Below are positions 18,509 to 27,897 of a stretch of 64,000 nt of DNA, one piece after another. The first letter of the stretch is position 1, and every line of letters begins with the position of its first letter. Where the stretch lies: contig NZ_JACYTQ010000001.1 of assembly GCF_014841125.1 (NCBI RefSeq), positions 992,001-1,056,000 of the forward strand, in the 5' to 3' direction. Under the pieces are notes generated by a model. That model worked only from the letters and a program-made list of their open reading frames with translations, did not search any database and was not told the origin of the DNA. Made by a program: the position numbers and the translations under genes. The stretch comes from Echinicola arenosa (GTDB taxonomy: Bacteria > Bacteroidota > Bacteroidia > Cytophagales > Cyclobacteriaceae).

Positions 18509-18969
18509 CAGTGTAGTTCAAAAACGGCTTCAACCTCCACTGGAATGTTATCGGGCAGGGAACCAAATCCTACAGCACTTCTGACCCCAATACCATTTTC
18601 CTCTCCCCAAACGGCTGCAAAAAGCTCGCTACAGCCATTAATGACATATGGATGTCTCTCAAATTCAGGCACACAGTTTACCATCCCCAGTACTTTGATC
18701 ACTCTCTTGACTTTATTGAGGCTCCCCAAATTAGCTCTTATGGTAGAAAGCATGGCAAGCCCAACCTGTCTGGCGGCCAATTTACCTTGTTCAATATCCA
18801 GTTCTTGCCCAATCCTCCCCATAATCAAATTCCCATCATCCTTGACGGTTCCATGGCCTGACAAATACAAATATTTACCATCTATTAAACAAGGCTTGTA
18901 AACTCCCAAAGGCTTGGGTGCGGGAGGCAAATTCAATTCTAACTTATTAAAATTCTCTTCTGCTGACAT
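18508..18969 (-). CDS. RidA/YjgF/UK114 family enamine-imine deaminase
   Basis: Small trimeric protein that hydrolyses reactive 2-aminoacrylate-type imines made by PLP dehydratases. The 153 residues contain LYLSGHGTVKDDG, LAMLSTIRANLGSLNKVKRVIKVLGMVN and IGVRSAVGFGSLPDNIPVEVEAVFEL. The Arg in VRSAVGF is at the usual substrate-carboxylate position. It is longer at the N-terminus than the roughly 130-residue core, as in the DUF1969/YjgF-like subgroup. It is translationally coupled to the PLP enzyme. Confidence 0.88.
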   Translation of the reverse strand: MSAEENFNKLELNLPPAPKPLGVYKPCLIDGKYLYLSGHGTVKDDGNLIMGRIGQELDIEQGKLAARQVGLAMLSTIRANLGSLNKVKRVIKVLGMVNCVPEFERHPYVINGCSELFAAVWGEENGIGVRSAVGFGSLPDNIPVEVEAVFELH

Positions 18970-19032
18970 TTTACTATGTTTTATTGGTGATACCTTTTAC
19001 CAGCATCTTCCATTTTCCAATTTACTTCAAAC

Positions 19033-20349
19033 TCAAAACAATATCCAATCCAATAACATGACCCCAAATAACCCAACCACAGCTACAATGGTCTCCATCA
19101 CTGACCAAGACTTGATTGTATCTTTGATGCTGACATTAAAAAACTCCTTATACATCCAAAAACCTGCATCATTAAAATGTGAAAACATCAGGCTTCCTGC
19201 ACCGATGGCCAACACAACTAGATTAGGATCTACGCCAGTACCATGTATAAGCGGCGCGATGATACCGGCAGTTGTTAAGCCAGCTACGGTAGCTGAACCT
19301 ACACAAACCCTGATTACCGCAGTAATCGTCCATGCCAATACCAAAGGATGAACATCCCATCCTTCTAAGGAATCCGCAATAACTTGGCTTACACCACTAT
19401 CCATCAAGACTTGCTTTAATGCTCCCGCTCCTGCTATAATCAAGATGATCATTGAAACATCTTTGACGGCTACCACATAGATGTCCATCAAATCCTTCAT
19501 TCCCACTTCCATCTTTAAGCCCAAAGTAAATGTAGCCACAAGGAGGGAGATCAACATTACCATGCCTGGATCAGAAACAAATATAATATAAGGATATAAG
19601 GCGTAATCTTGCGGCACTTGAAGGGTCAAAACCGTAGTGCTAATTAATAAAACTACAGGCAAAAGAGCAGAAAAGAAACTATTGAATGTTCCTGGCAATT
19701 CTTCTTTGGGCTTAGTATTGGCACGAAAAGTCTCTAGCGGATTGGAAGGAATCTTTTTTAACATTTGGGAAAATATAGGTCCTGCAACCAAAATGGTAGG
19801 CACAGCTATAATGATCCCATATAATAAGGTAAGCCCCATGTTTGCATCAAACTGTGCCACCAAGGCCGCAGGTGACGGATGAGGAGGCAAAAAACCGTGG
19901 GTCACGGACAAAGCCGCCAATAAGGGCATCCCCACAAAAACCGCTGGAAGCTTGTATTGGTAGGCAACAGTAAAAACCAAAGGCACTAATAAAACAAAAC
20001 CTACATTATAAAACAACGGGATTCCAACCACCAGGCCAGTTAGCATCATGGCCCAATGGATGTATTTCTTTCCGAAAATTCTCATCAGAAAATCCGCTAT
20101 CCTTTGGGCTGCTCCTCTTTCTGCTACCAATTTCCCCAACATCGCCCCCATGGTGATGATGATAATCAAATCACCTAAAAGATTACCCATTCCTTTTTGA
20201 ACAGAAGCCGCAATATCCTGAGCAGGGATACCCAGCAAAAAACCAGCGGTAATGGAGGTAATCAGAAAAGCGATAAAAGGATTGATCTTTGCCCAAACAA
20301 TAAGCAAAACTAAGAGCATTATGCTAAGCAGCACAAATAATATGGTCAC
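19033..20349 (-). CDS. GntP-family permease (gluconate/D-serine-type)
   Basis: Integral membrane H+-symporter of the GntP family, which includes gluconate transporters and the D-serine permease DsdX. The 438 residues have about 12 membrane segments, beginning MTILFVLLSIMLLVLLIVW from a GTG start. Family signatures are PHPSPAALVAQF, IITMGAMLGKLVAERGAAQRIAD, TAVIRVCVGSATVAGLTTAGIIAPL and GSLMFSHFNDAGFWMYKEFF. It lies 63 nt before ridA in the same direction. The amino-acid genes downstream suggest a D-amino acid rather than a sugar acid as substrate, but that is context only. Confidence 0.88.
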   Translation of the reverse strand: MTILFVLLSIMLLVLLIVWAKINPFIAFLITSITAGFLLGIPAQDIAASVQKGMGNLLGDLIIIITMGAMLGKLVAERGAAQRIADFLMRIFGKKYIHWAMMLTGLVVGIPLFYNVGFVLLVPLVFTVAYQYKLPAVFVGMPLLAALSVTHGFLPPHPSPAALVAQFDANMGLTLLYGIIIAVPTILVAGPIFSQMLKKIPSNPLETFRANTKPKEELPGTFNSFFSALLPVVLLISTTVLTLQVPQDYALYPYIIFVSDPGMVMLISLLVATFTLGLKMEVGMKDLMDIYVVAVKDVSMIILIIAGAGALKQVLMDSGVSQVIADSLEGWDVHPLVLAWTITAVIRVCVGSATVAGLTTAGIIAPLIHGTGVDPNLVVLAIGAGSLMFSHFNDAGFWMYKEFFNVSIKDTIKSWSVMETIVAVVGLFGVMLLDWILF

Positions 20350-20445
20350 AGATAGGTTGGATTTTGGTTAAAAAACCAATATAAAAATTAATCCGTGAAA
20401 CAATGGTCTAAATCATTATTAATCAATCAAAACAATGTAGATTTC

Positions 20446-20961
20446 TCAATCACTCTGAACAGTCCTCACTTCTAAAAATGGCATCCATTCTTCTGCATTT
20501 TTCTCCGCATATTCTGATAAAAAATAGGATAGGGATGGTTTAAAAGGTCGTCTTTTCATCAAAAAGCCTACTTCCTCAGGAGTTTTGTCCCCTTTCTGCA
20601 CATTACATCGGTGGCAAGCTGTAATCAAATTAGTCCAGCTACTTTTACCTCCTTTGGAACGAGGAACCACATGATCTATTGTCAAATGTTTCTGTGAACC
20701 ACAATATTGGCACTCATTATTATCCCTTTTGAATAAATTGCCCCGGTTCAGCAAAACACCTCTGTAAGGAACATTTTTGTATTCGTCCAACCTAACTACC
20801 GCAGGATACTTAAATTCTTGGTCCACTGTTCTAATACTTAGAAAAGGGTAATCGGCCAAAATGCTAACCTTCTCCAGAATAGAGAGCACCATCGCTTTCT
20901 GAACTGTTACCACTGCCACAGGCGTATGATCTAAGTTGAGCACCAATACCTTCTTTTCCAT
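20446..20961 (-). CDS. HNH endonuclease domain protein
   Basis: A 171-residue protein with a zinc-binding HNH nuclease module in its C-terminal half: CQYCGSQKHLTIDHVVPRSK, then NLITACHRCNVQKGDKTPEE. The two CxxC pairs and the DH/N/H catalytic set are intact. The N-terminal 70 residues (KVLVLNLDHTPVAVVTVQKA) are a conserved partner domain in this widespread, uncharacterised chromosomal family. It abuts the NlpC-like gene by one base and is not part of a visible mobile element, so a housekeeping role is more likely than restriction. Confidence 0.88.
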   Translation of the reverse strand: MEKKVLVLNLDHTPVAVVTVQKAMVLSILEKVSILADYPFLSIRTVDQEFKYPAVVRLDEYKNVPYRGVLLNRGNLFKRDNNECQYCGSQKHLTIDHVVPRSKGGKSSWTNLITACHRCNVQKGDKTPEEVGFLMKRRPFKPSLSYFLSEYAEKNAEEWMPFLEVRTVQSD

Positions 20962-20962
20962 C

Positions 20963-21775
20963 TTATTTCATTAATCTCCTGATTTTCAAAACCTGATATA
21001 AAGGAGAATTGTTTTTGGTCATCTTGGTTCCATCAAGTTTTACTTTATCTACTCTTACCTTGCCTTTCACATGAATCACCTGACTGTCACCAATATATAT
21101 TCCTGCATGATGCGGAATATCTTTGTTATTTCCAAATATTAACACATCACCCAGCTGGATTTCGCGATAATCTATTTCTTTTCCCGCTTCCACAAATTGG
21201 GAGATATACTTTGGAGCCTTATAGCCTCCAATCTTGTAAACAAGCTGGATAAAACTCCCAGACCCAATTCCAAAAAAGCCCCTTCCGCCAGACAGAAAGG
21301 GCACATTAATGAACATCTTGGCAAGGGACACCAGTTCTTCCCCAGTGGCCTTGTCCTTATAATGTCTTGAATTTCCTTTAAAATCAATGGTTCCATCCAT
21401 ATCAAACAATTCACTGGAACCTATATGTAAACTACTTCCTGGTAAAATATAAAGGAGGTCTCCCTTGAACTTGATTGACGAGAGAGGGGAAGTCACCACT
21501 TGAAAATCCTCATCCTTATAAAAATTATACGCTTCCTCAGATACGGCCTCATACTGGGCTGCTGGCATCCAGCCCACGACACCATCAGCCTCTACCTTTA
21601 CTTTGAGCCATTTACGATCAGGGGTTGCTTCCTCCACCTCATAAGTCTCTCCAAAAAGTATCTGTGTTAATAAACCGGCACCCGGTCTAGGCTCTTGATA
21701 CACACTTATTAAACTTAGCCTGCATATTCCATATTTCTCATCAATAGGCCATTTTGTCAAGTTCTCTTTTTGCAT
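20963..21775 (-). CDS. SH3 - NlpC/P60 protein with catalytic Cys replaced by Ser
   Basis: Cell-wall peptidase fold: an N-terminal bacterial SH3 domain (residues 16-80) followed by an NlpC/P60 domain (about 140-270). The canonical active-site segment FGIDCSGF reads FGIGSGSF here (residues 168-175). The nucleophile is therefore Ser172 (TCT) and the preceding Asp is Gly. The WGG of the family is SGG. The His region HHAGIYIGDSQVIH is kept. The reading frame is intact, so it looks like a pseudoenzyme, perhaps a peptidoglycan-binding or regulatory protein. There is no signal peptide. The start overlaps smpB by 35 nt; starts further in are possible. Confidence 0.85.
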   Translation of the reverse strand: MQKENLTKWPIDEKYGICRLSLISVYQEPRPGAGLLTQILFGETYEVEEATPDRKWLKVKVEADGVVGWMPAAQYEAVSEEAYNFYKDEDFQVVTSPLSSIKFKGDLLYILPGSSLHIGSSELFDMDGTIDFKGNSRHYKDKATGEELVSLAKMFINVPFLSGGRGFFGIGSGSFIQLVYKIGGYKAPKYISQFVEAGKEIDYREIQLGDVLIFGNNKDIPHHAGIYIGDSQVIHVKGKVRVDKVKLDGTKMTKNNSPLYQVLKIRRLMK

Positions 21776-22205
21776 CTTTTTTCTTTATGTCCTGACGTTT
21801 GTCATGAAGTTTTTTACCTCTACCCAGGGCAATTTCCAGTTTAGCTAAACCCTTGTTATTGATAAATATACGAACCGGAATGATAGAAAGCCCTTTCTCT
21901 GTTAATTTACTTTCTAATTTATCAAGCTCTCTTTTATTAAGCAATAGTTTACGCTCCCTAACTGCATCATGATTGAAGTGTGCTGCTTGGGAATAAGGAG
22001 AAATATGCATTTGTTTGACAAAAAGCTCTCCCCTTCTAAAATAACAATATGCTTCCTTCAAAGAAACTTTCCCTTCTCTGATGGACTTGATTTCAGTTCC
22101 TACTAGAGACAAACCTGCCACATAGGTATCCAGAAATTCAAATTCAAAACTTGCTTTCCTATTTTTTATATTGATGGTTTTACTAAACCTATTCTCCTTG
22201 GCCAT
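21741..22205 (-). CDS. smpB: SsrA-binding protein SmpB
   Basis: tmRNA partner for rescue of stalled ribosomes. The 154 residues contain FEFLDTYVAGLSLVGTEIKSIREGKVSL and the tmRNA-binding barrel (FVKQMHISPYSQA). The basic C-terminal tail KLHDKRQDIKKKDAKRELDK enters the decoding centre. It lies 10 nt after tsaD; the downstream NlpC-like gene starts inside its last codons. Confidence 0.96.
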   Translation of the reverse strand: MAKENRFSKTINIKNRKASFEFEFLDTYVAGLSLVGTEIKSIREGKVSLKEAYCYFRRGELFVKQMHISPYSQAAHFNHDAVRERKLLLNKRELDKLESKLTEKGLSIIPVRIFINNKGLAKLEIALGRGKKLHDKRQDIKKKDAKRELDKMAY

Positions 22206-22215
22206 TACTATTTAC

Positions 22216-23229
22216 TTATTTTCCTAATTTCATTTTTGCCATTGGGCTGACATCAAGCCCACAAAACTCTCCTTTGAGGTATTTGTAGTGTGCAGCCATG
22301 GCGATCATAGCGGCATTGTCTGTGCAATACTCAAATTTTGGGATATAAACTTTCCAGCTCAATTCTTTTGCCAGGTTTCCCAACTCACTCCTTAACCCTG
22401 AATTAGCAGAAACGCCACCGGCAATAGCAATGTCTTTGACTTTATATTCCCTTGCTGCCCGCTTCAGCTTTTGCATCAGCATCTTGATTAAAGTATGCTG
22501 CACAGAAGCACAAATATCTACCATATTTTCATCAATAAACGATGAATTAACTTTCAACTGATCCCTTAAAAAATATAGGACAGCCGTTTTGATGCCACTG
22601 AAAGAATAATTCAGACCTGGCATTTCCGACAGTGGAAACTTATAAGCCCCCGGATTTCCTTCTTTGGCATATTTATCGATCATCGGACCTCCAGGATAAG
22701 GTAAACCCAACAATTTAGCAGTCTTATCAAAGGCCTCTCCTACCGCATCATCCAAGGTCTCCCCAATTACTTCCATCTCCAGGTAGTCCTTCACCAACAC
22801 CAACTGGGTATGGCCTCCACTTACCGTTAGACAGATAAATGGAAAACTTGGCTTGGGGTCATCTATGAAATGAGCCAAAATATGCGCTTGCATGTGGTTC
22901 ACATCGATCAAAGGAATGCCCAAAGAATAGGCAAAAGACTTGGCAAAGGAAACCCCTACCATCAAGGACCCCATCAAGCCTGGCCCTCTTGTAAATCCCA
23001 CAGCAGACAAGTCTTCTTTTTTCAAACCAGAACTTTCTATTGCCTCATGGATCACTGGAATCAGGTGTTGCTGATGCGCACGGGATGCCAATTCAGGAAC
23101 CACCCCCCCATATTTTTCATGAACCGATTGCGTGGCGACAATATTATTAAGTATTTTGCCGTCAGATATAATAGACGCGGAAGTCTCATCACAGGAGGAC
23201 TCAATTGCGAGTATATTAATATTCTTCAT
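22216..23229 (-). CDS. tsaD: tRNA N6-adenosine threonylcarbamoyltransferase TsaD
   Basis: Transfers threonylcarbamoyl to A37 of ANN-decoding tRNAs, together with TsaB, TsaE and TsaC (not in the window). The 337 residues begin with the ATPase motif ILAIESSCDETSASII. They carry the metal site HMQAH (HxxxH), the glycine loops CLTVSGGHTQLVL and AIAGGVSANSGLR, and the C-terminal DNAAMIAMAAHY. It is first of the leftward group tsaD-smpB-nlpC-HNH and diverges from tamB with only 57 bp between starts. No good consensus promoter is visible in that gap (TAACTTTC is the closest). Confidence 0.97.
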   Translation of the reverse strand: MKNINILAIESSCDETSASIISDGKILNNIVATQSVHEKYGGVVPELASRAHQQHLIPVIHEAIESSGLKKEDLSAVGFTRGPGLMGSLMVGVSFAKSFAYSLGIPLIDVNHMQAHILAHFIDDPKPSFPFICLTVSGGHTQLVLVKDYLEMEVIGETLDDAVGEAFDKTAKLLGLPYPGGPMIDKYAKEGNPGAYKFPLSEMPGLNYSFSGIKTAVLYFLRDQLKVNSSFIDENMVDICASVQHTLIKMLMQKLKRAAREYKVKDIAIAGGVSANSGLRSELGNLAKELSWKVYIPKFEYCTDNAAMIAMAAHYKYLKGEFCGLDVSPMAKMKLGK

Positions 23230-23286
23230 AATCCTTTGGAAAAGAAATCGAAAGTTACGGAATTTTTGCAGAAAGCTTTGAGGGGA

Positions 23287-26200
23287 ATGCTTCGTGTAGC
23301 AGTATTTCTCCTTCTAATTATCATCTTGGCCGCCATTGCCCTGCAAATTCCTTCGATTCAAACCTCTGCCACCCAGTTTTTAGCGGAGCAGTTGAGCAAG
23401 AACACTGGATTTGAAACAAAAATTCAAAAAGTCAATATACGATGGTGGGATGCCATCAACCTTAAGGGGCTGACTGTTCACGATCCAAAGGACAGCTTAA
23501 TGGCAGATTTTCAGGATGTTTATATTGACTTTTCACTCAGAGGGCTTTTGGACAGTAATGAACCTGGCTTGGATGAAATCCAACTTAAAGGAGGCCAACT
23601 CCGTTTCCTGACTCATCCCGATGAAGACCTACCCAATATTTCCTTGTTCATCAACCAAATCAATGGCTTTTTAGGCAAGCGCAAGAAACAAAAAACAGCC
23701 AGTACCAGTCAATTCTCCATAGACCGGATGTCATTTGAAGGAACGTCATTGGATATTTTTGACCTAAGAAAAACACCTATAGATGATGGCTTTGATTATA
23801 CTAGGCTCCGTTTCAGAAACTTGATAGGCGGAGCAAGGGATTTTCTTTCCAAGGACGGAAAAATCTCCTTTGACATTAGGTACCTAAGAGGTTTGGAAGC
23901 CACTTCTGGCATGGAATTCCAACAGCTGTTGGCCAACTTCTCTTATTCTGGACAAGCCATGGAATTCAAGGATTTGTTTTTCAAATCCAATGAAACCATC
24001 GTCAAAAACTATTTAAAATTTAGTTACGAGAACATAAAATCGCTCAGCGATTTCAACAACCAAGTGACTATATCTGCGATATTGGACGAGTCCATACTAG
24101 ACATCAAAGACCTTAAATATTTCACGGATAAAATCCCTGATTTTGACGACCGTATTTTCCTCAGCGGAGCCATCAAGGGAAAAGTCAGCGACCTGTATTC
24201 TGAGGAGCTTTTGATTAGATTTGGTGAAAGGAGCGCATTATTTGGCCAATTCAAAATAGATGGCCTTCCCAAGGTAGACAGTACCTTTTTCCAACTTTCC
24301 CTGGTCAATTCCAGTGTCACAAGTACGGATTTAGCTCCTTATTTGAATGAAAAGTCCCGTAAAGAAATCAGTAAATTCCGGGACATTCACTTCGACACTG
24401 ACTTCAACGGCTACCTGACCAGATTCCAAGCCAAGGGAGAATTCAGAACACAAATAGGCACCGTAGCTGGAAAACTAAATTACCTGATAGATGACAATAG
24501 TCCGAGATATTATGGACAATTAACGGTCAACAACCTGGATTTAGGACGAATCATGGAAGACCGTGAGACCTACCAAAGAATCTCTCTCAAAGGAAACCTC
24601 CGAGGAACAGGTACCACATTGGAAACGGCCTTATTGGAGTTGGACGCAAAAGTAAGCAAAGTAGGTATCAACCAGTACAATTACACAGAAATTACCACCA
24701 ATGCCACCTATGGCAAGGACCTTTTTAAAGGAAGGCTAACTATTAAAGACCCCAATTTAAAAATGAGTCTTGATGGCATTTTAGACCTTAGAAATGGAAA
24801 AGATTCTGCGAGACTTTCTGCCAAACTTGACACCGTCTTTCTGCAAAATCTTCATTTAACAGAAAAAGAATTCTTTGTAAGTGGTGGAGTAGAGTTGGAC
24901 ACCAAGGGTACAGATTTGGATAAAGTAGAAGGAATCGCTCGCTTTAGAGACCTTTTGATCAGCCATCAGGGAAGGAACCTTGCTATTGACAATTTCTTCT
25001 TTCAATCAGTCTTTGCTGAAGAAACGAGAATGATTTCCCTCAATTCTGATTTACTAGTAGCAAGTATATCAGGAAAGTTTCAGGCCAAAGAAGTTTATAG
25101 AGACATTCAATACTTACTTGATGACTACCTGGCCATAATCACCAACACAGACATCGAGAAAAAGCCAGACAAATTGGAAGGACTCAATGAATATAACTTG
25201 GACATTAACATGAGTCTAAACGATATCAATCCTATTGTACAGCTCTTTGTGCCATCCCTTTATATTTCAAAAAACACCTCTGTTGAAGGAGCTTTTTACC
25301 AAACTGTAGAAAACACCATTTTCAACTTCTACTCAGGGATTGACACTATTCAATATGACAGCAAAATCTTTCTCGAAAATGATCTGGATTTTAACACTTC
25401 CAAAATCAGAAATTCAAGGGAAGTACTGGCTGCTTTTTACATCAACTCCAAAGAGCAGCAGCTTACGCAAGACGTGGTCTTCAACAATCTCAGTATGGAG
25501 GCCATTTGGGATGAATCTGCCATTGATTTCAACCTAGGCATAGACCAGCTTAAGACTGATAGTTATGCACAGATCCAAAGTGAGATTCAATTGTCTCCCT
25601 CTCAAACATCAATAGTTTTCGCTCCTTCAGATATTAAAATACTGGAAAATTACTGGGAGTTTGATGAAGATAATTCAATTGTCATCTCAGAAGGGCAAAT
25701 AGATTTTGATAATTTGAAGCTCTCCAATGATGGACAGTTCCTGGCTTTAAACGGGCGAATTAATGAAAACCCTGAAGAAATCCTCAGTTTTGAGATCAAT
25801 GATGTCAACTTGGATTTTCTCAATACTTTTGATACCAAACAGTATCAAGGCACCGCCAATGGCATATTTGCTTTCAACAATTTTTCAGAAAGAGCTGGCT
25901 CTTATGGCAGTATCACGCTGGACAGCTTGCGTATCAACAATTTTCTCATTGGAAACTTGGAAGCTGCCACCTATTTTGAAAACGAAAAAGTTAACCTGAA
26001 CCTCACCAATTACAGGGATGATCAAAAAACAGTTGAAATCACTGGTTTTCTCAATACAAATGATGATCAGTTAGCCTTAGAAGGTAATTTCGAAAATACC
26101 AAACTGGATATATTGGAACCCTTCCTTTCTGATTATTTAACTGAATTTGGAGGAACTGTTTCTGGAAACATCGAGATGACAGGCACCCTAAAACAACCTA

Positions 26201-27861
26201 ACGTAAGAGGCATAGGAAAACTGACAGGTGGTGGGGTCAAGGTCAATTACCTAAACACCTACTATACCGTTGATGGGAACATCAATTTCACTCCGAATGA
26301 AATTAGTTTCAAAGGCCTAAATATTACTGATATCCAAGGCAACACGGCTAGAATGAATGGAGGAATTGCCCATGATGGTTTTAAAAACTTTGTTCTGGAT
26401 ATTTCATCAGATTTAAATAATTTTCAAGTCCTCAATACTTCTTCACGTGACAATGATCTCTTTTACGGAACTGCCTATGCCAGTGGAAAATTAGAAATCT
26501 TCGGAGCGGCCAGCAACCTCGACATTACAGCAAACGCCACAACAAGACCTAACACCAAAATTTATATCCCAATAGGAGAATCAGAAGGTCAAGCCCAAGA
26601 AGAATTTATCAACATTATTAATGTAAGAGATACCACTAGGGAAATTCAAATTGAAGAGGCTGTAGAAAAACTGGAAATAGATAATGTCCGAATGAATTTT
26701 GTATTGGATGTCACGCCTGATGCTTACACTGAAATTCAAATCGATCCTCGTACAGGCGAAAATATCCAAGGGAGAGGAAGAGGAGTTCTGAATCTCAATA
26801 TTGACACGCAAGGCAATTTTAGCATGACCGGCGATTATGAAATCGTGGATGCCAAATACAATTTCTCCCTTTACAATATCATCAACCGTCAATTTGAAAT
26901 TCTACCGGGAGGAAGGATCTCATGGTACGGCGACCCTTACGGGGGAGTAATGAACATCAAAGCTACCTATGAAGAGAATGTTTCCCTGACCAGTTTACAA
27001 AACACACAAACTTCCAATTCAGAATTTGATAATTCACAACTGTACAGGAGGTATCCTGTTAAAGTAATTATGGACTTGGATGGACCGCTGCTTACTCCTG
27101 ACATCAACTTTGATTTTGACTTTTCAGAGTTTCCTGATGGTGAAAGCCAAACCACCATTTCCGCTTTCAAAAACCGAATTGCCAATGATGAGCAGGAAAA
27201 AAACAGACAGGTTTTCTCCTTGATCATGCTAAGAAGGTTCTCTCCTGAAGGGCAATTTAACAGTGCTGGAATTGGCTTCTCCAACCTCAGCCAGTTGGTT
27301 TCTTCCCAGCTAAATGCCTTGATATCACAAGTTGACCAAAACCTCGAAATCAACATTGATCTTGCGTCTTTGGATAATACCGCTTTAGAGACTTTTCAGC
27401 TCAGGGTGGCTTACACATTCTTGGATGGAAGATTAAGGGTAACCCGTGACGGGAGCTTCACAGATCCACAAGGCAATGCGGATTTCAGCAGTATTGCAGG
27501 GGATTGGCAAGCTGAATACCTCATCACGGACGATGGCAGGTACAGAATTAGAATTTACAATAGAAACAATTTCAATTCCTTCACTTCCACTTTAAATATT
27601 ACGGACAGGGTAAATACCTATGGTGTTTCTGTATCCCAGACTTTGCTTTTTAGCTCTTTAAAGGAGTTGTTCCAAAATATTGGAAGAAGTAAAAAAGAAA
27701 AATTACTGATTAATGACACAGATGATTTTTTGCGGTACGATTACCAAAACAACTCTACACCTACAGCGCCAGACCCTATCAGTCCTGCTGATTCAATAAA
27801 GATCAATATCATTGATGCTAAGCCAAAAGATGAAAATAAACTTGCTTCTCCAAACAATTAA
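23287..27861 (+). CDS. tamB: TamB-like translocation/assembly module protein
   Basis: Very large inner-membrane-anchored protein that bridges the periplasm, of the TamB/AsmA-like group involved in outer-membrane protein or lipid delivery. One membrane helix (MLRVAVFLLLIIILAAIALQ) is followed by about 1500 residues of beta-rich repeats. The C-terminal TamB domain lies near residues 1040-1470 (GNIEMTGTLKQPNVRGIGKL; TGDYEIVDAKYNF; GVSVSQTLLFSSLKELFQ). The open frame extends upstream to 22870 antisense to tsaD, but that part is not protein-like. I place the start at ATG 23287 (1524 residues). A TTG at 23236 would add 17 residues of plausible basic N-terminus. The family usually pairs with a TamA/BamA barrel, not seen here. 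Confidence 0.85.
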   Translation: MLRVAVFLLLIIILAAIALQIPSIQTSATQFLAEQLSKNTGFETKIQKVNIRWWDAINLKGLTVHDPKDSLMADFQDVYIDFSLRGLLDSNEPGLDEIQLKGGQLRFLTHPDEDLPNISLFINQINGFLGKRKKQKTASTSQFSIDRMSFEGTSLDIFDLRKTPIDDGFDYTRLRFRNLIGGARDFLSKDGKISFDIRYLRGLEATSGMEFQQLLANFSYSGQAMEFKDLFFKSNETIVKNYLKFSYENIKSLSDFNNQVTISAILDESILDIKDLKYFTDKIPDFDDRIFLSGAIKGKVSDLYSEELLIRFGERSALFGQFKIDGLPKVDSTFFQLSLVNSSVTSTDLAPYLNEKSRKEISKFRDIHFDTDFNGYLTRFQAKGEFRTQIGTVAGKLNYLIDDNSPRYYGQLTVNNLDLGRIMEDRETYQRISLKGNLRGTGTTLETALLELDAKVSKVGINQYNYTEITTNATYGKDLFKGRLTIKDPNLKMSLDGILDLRNGKDSARLSAKLDTVFLQNLHLTEKEFFVSGGVELDTKGTDLDKVEGIARFRDLLISHQGRNLAIDNFFFQSVFAEETRMISLNSDLLVASISGKFQAKEVYRDIQYLLDDYLAIITNTDIEKKPDKLEGLNEYNLDINMSLNDINPIVQLFVPSLYISKNTSVEGAFYQTVENTIFNFYSGIDTIQYDSKIFLENDLDFNTSKIRNSREVLAAFYINSKEQQLTQDVVFNNLSMEAIWDESAIDFNLGIDQLKTDSYAQIQSEIQLSPSQTSIVFAPSDIKILENYWEFDEDNSIVISEGQIDFDNLKLSNDGQFLALNGRINENPEEILSFEINDVNLDFLNTFDTKQYQGTANGIFAFNNFSERAGSYGSITLDSLRINNFLIGNLEAATYFENEKVNLNLTNYRDDQKTVEITGFLNTNDDQLALEGNFENTKLDILEPFLSDYLTEFGGTVSGNIEMTGTLKQPNVRGIGKLTGGGVKVNYLNTYYTVDGNINFTPNEISFKGLNITDIQGNTARMNGGIAHDGFKNFVLDISSDLNNFQVLNTSSRDNDLFYGTAYASGKLEIFGAASNLDITANATTRPNTKIYIPIGESEGQAQEEFINIINVRDTTREIQIEEAVEKLEIDNVRMNFVLDVTPDAYTEIQIDPRTGENIQGRGRGVLNLNIDTQGNFSMTGDYEIVDAKYNFSLYNIINRQFEILPGGRISWYGDPYGGVMNIKATYEENVSLTSLQNTQTSNSEFDNSQLYRRYPVKVIMDLDGPLLTPDINFDFDFSEFPDGESQTTISAFKNRIANDEQEKNRQVFSLIMLRRFSPEGQFNSAGIGFSNLSQLVSSQLNALISQVDQNLEINIDLASLDNTALETFQLRVAYTFLDGRLRVTRDGSFTDPQGNADFSSIAGDWQAEYLITDDGRYRIRIYNRNNFNSFTSTLNITDRVNTYGVSVSQTLLFSSLKELFQNIGRSKKEKLLINDTDDFLRYDYQNNSTPTAPDPISPADSIKINIIDAKPKDENKLASPNN

Positions 27862-27897
27862 AGGACTTTTTGATTCTAAGGTAAACAAACTTGAAAT

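Noticed and set aside
20364-20379. TTGGTTAAAAAACCAA inverted repeat just before the GntP gene
   Set aside because: Only a 6-bp AT-rich stem with no U-run or promoter relation; such repeats occur by chance in AT-rich gaps.
22870-23286. N-terminal 139-residue extension of the tamB frame, antisense to tsaD
   Set aside because: It is antisense to a well-conserved gene, has no family resemblance, and the membrane anchor expected at the TamB N-terminus begins at 23287.
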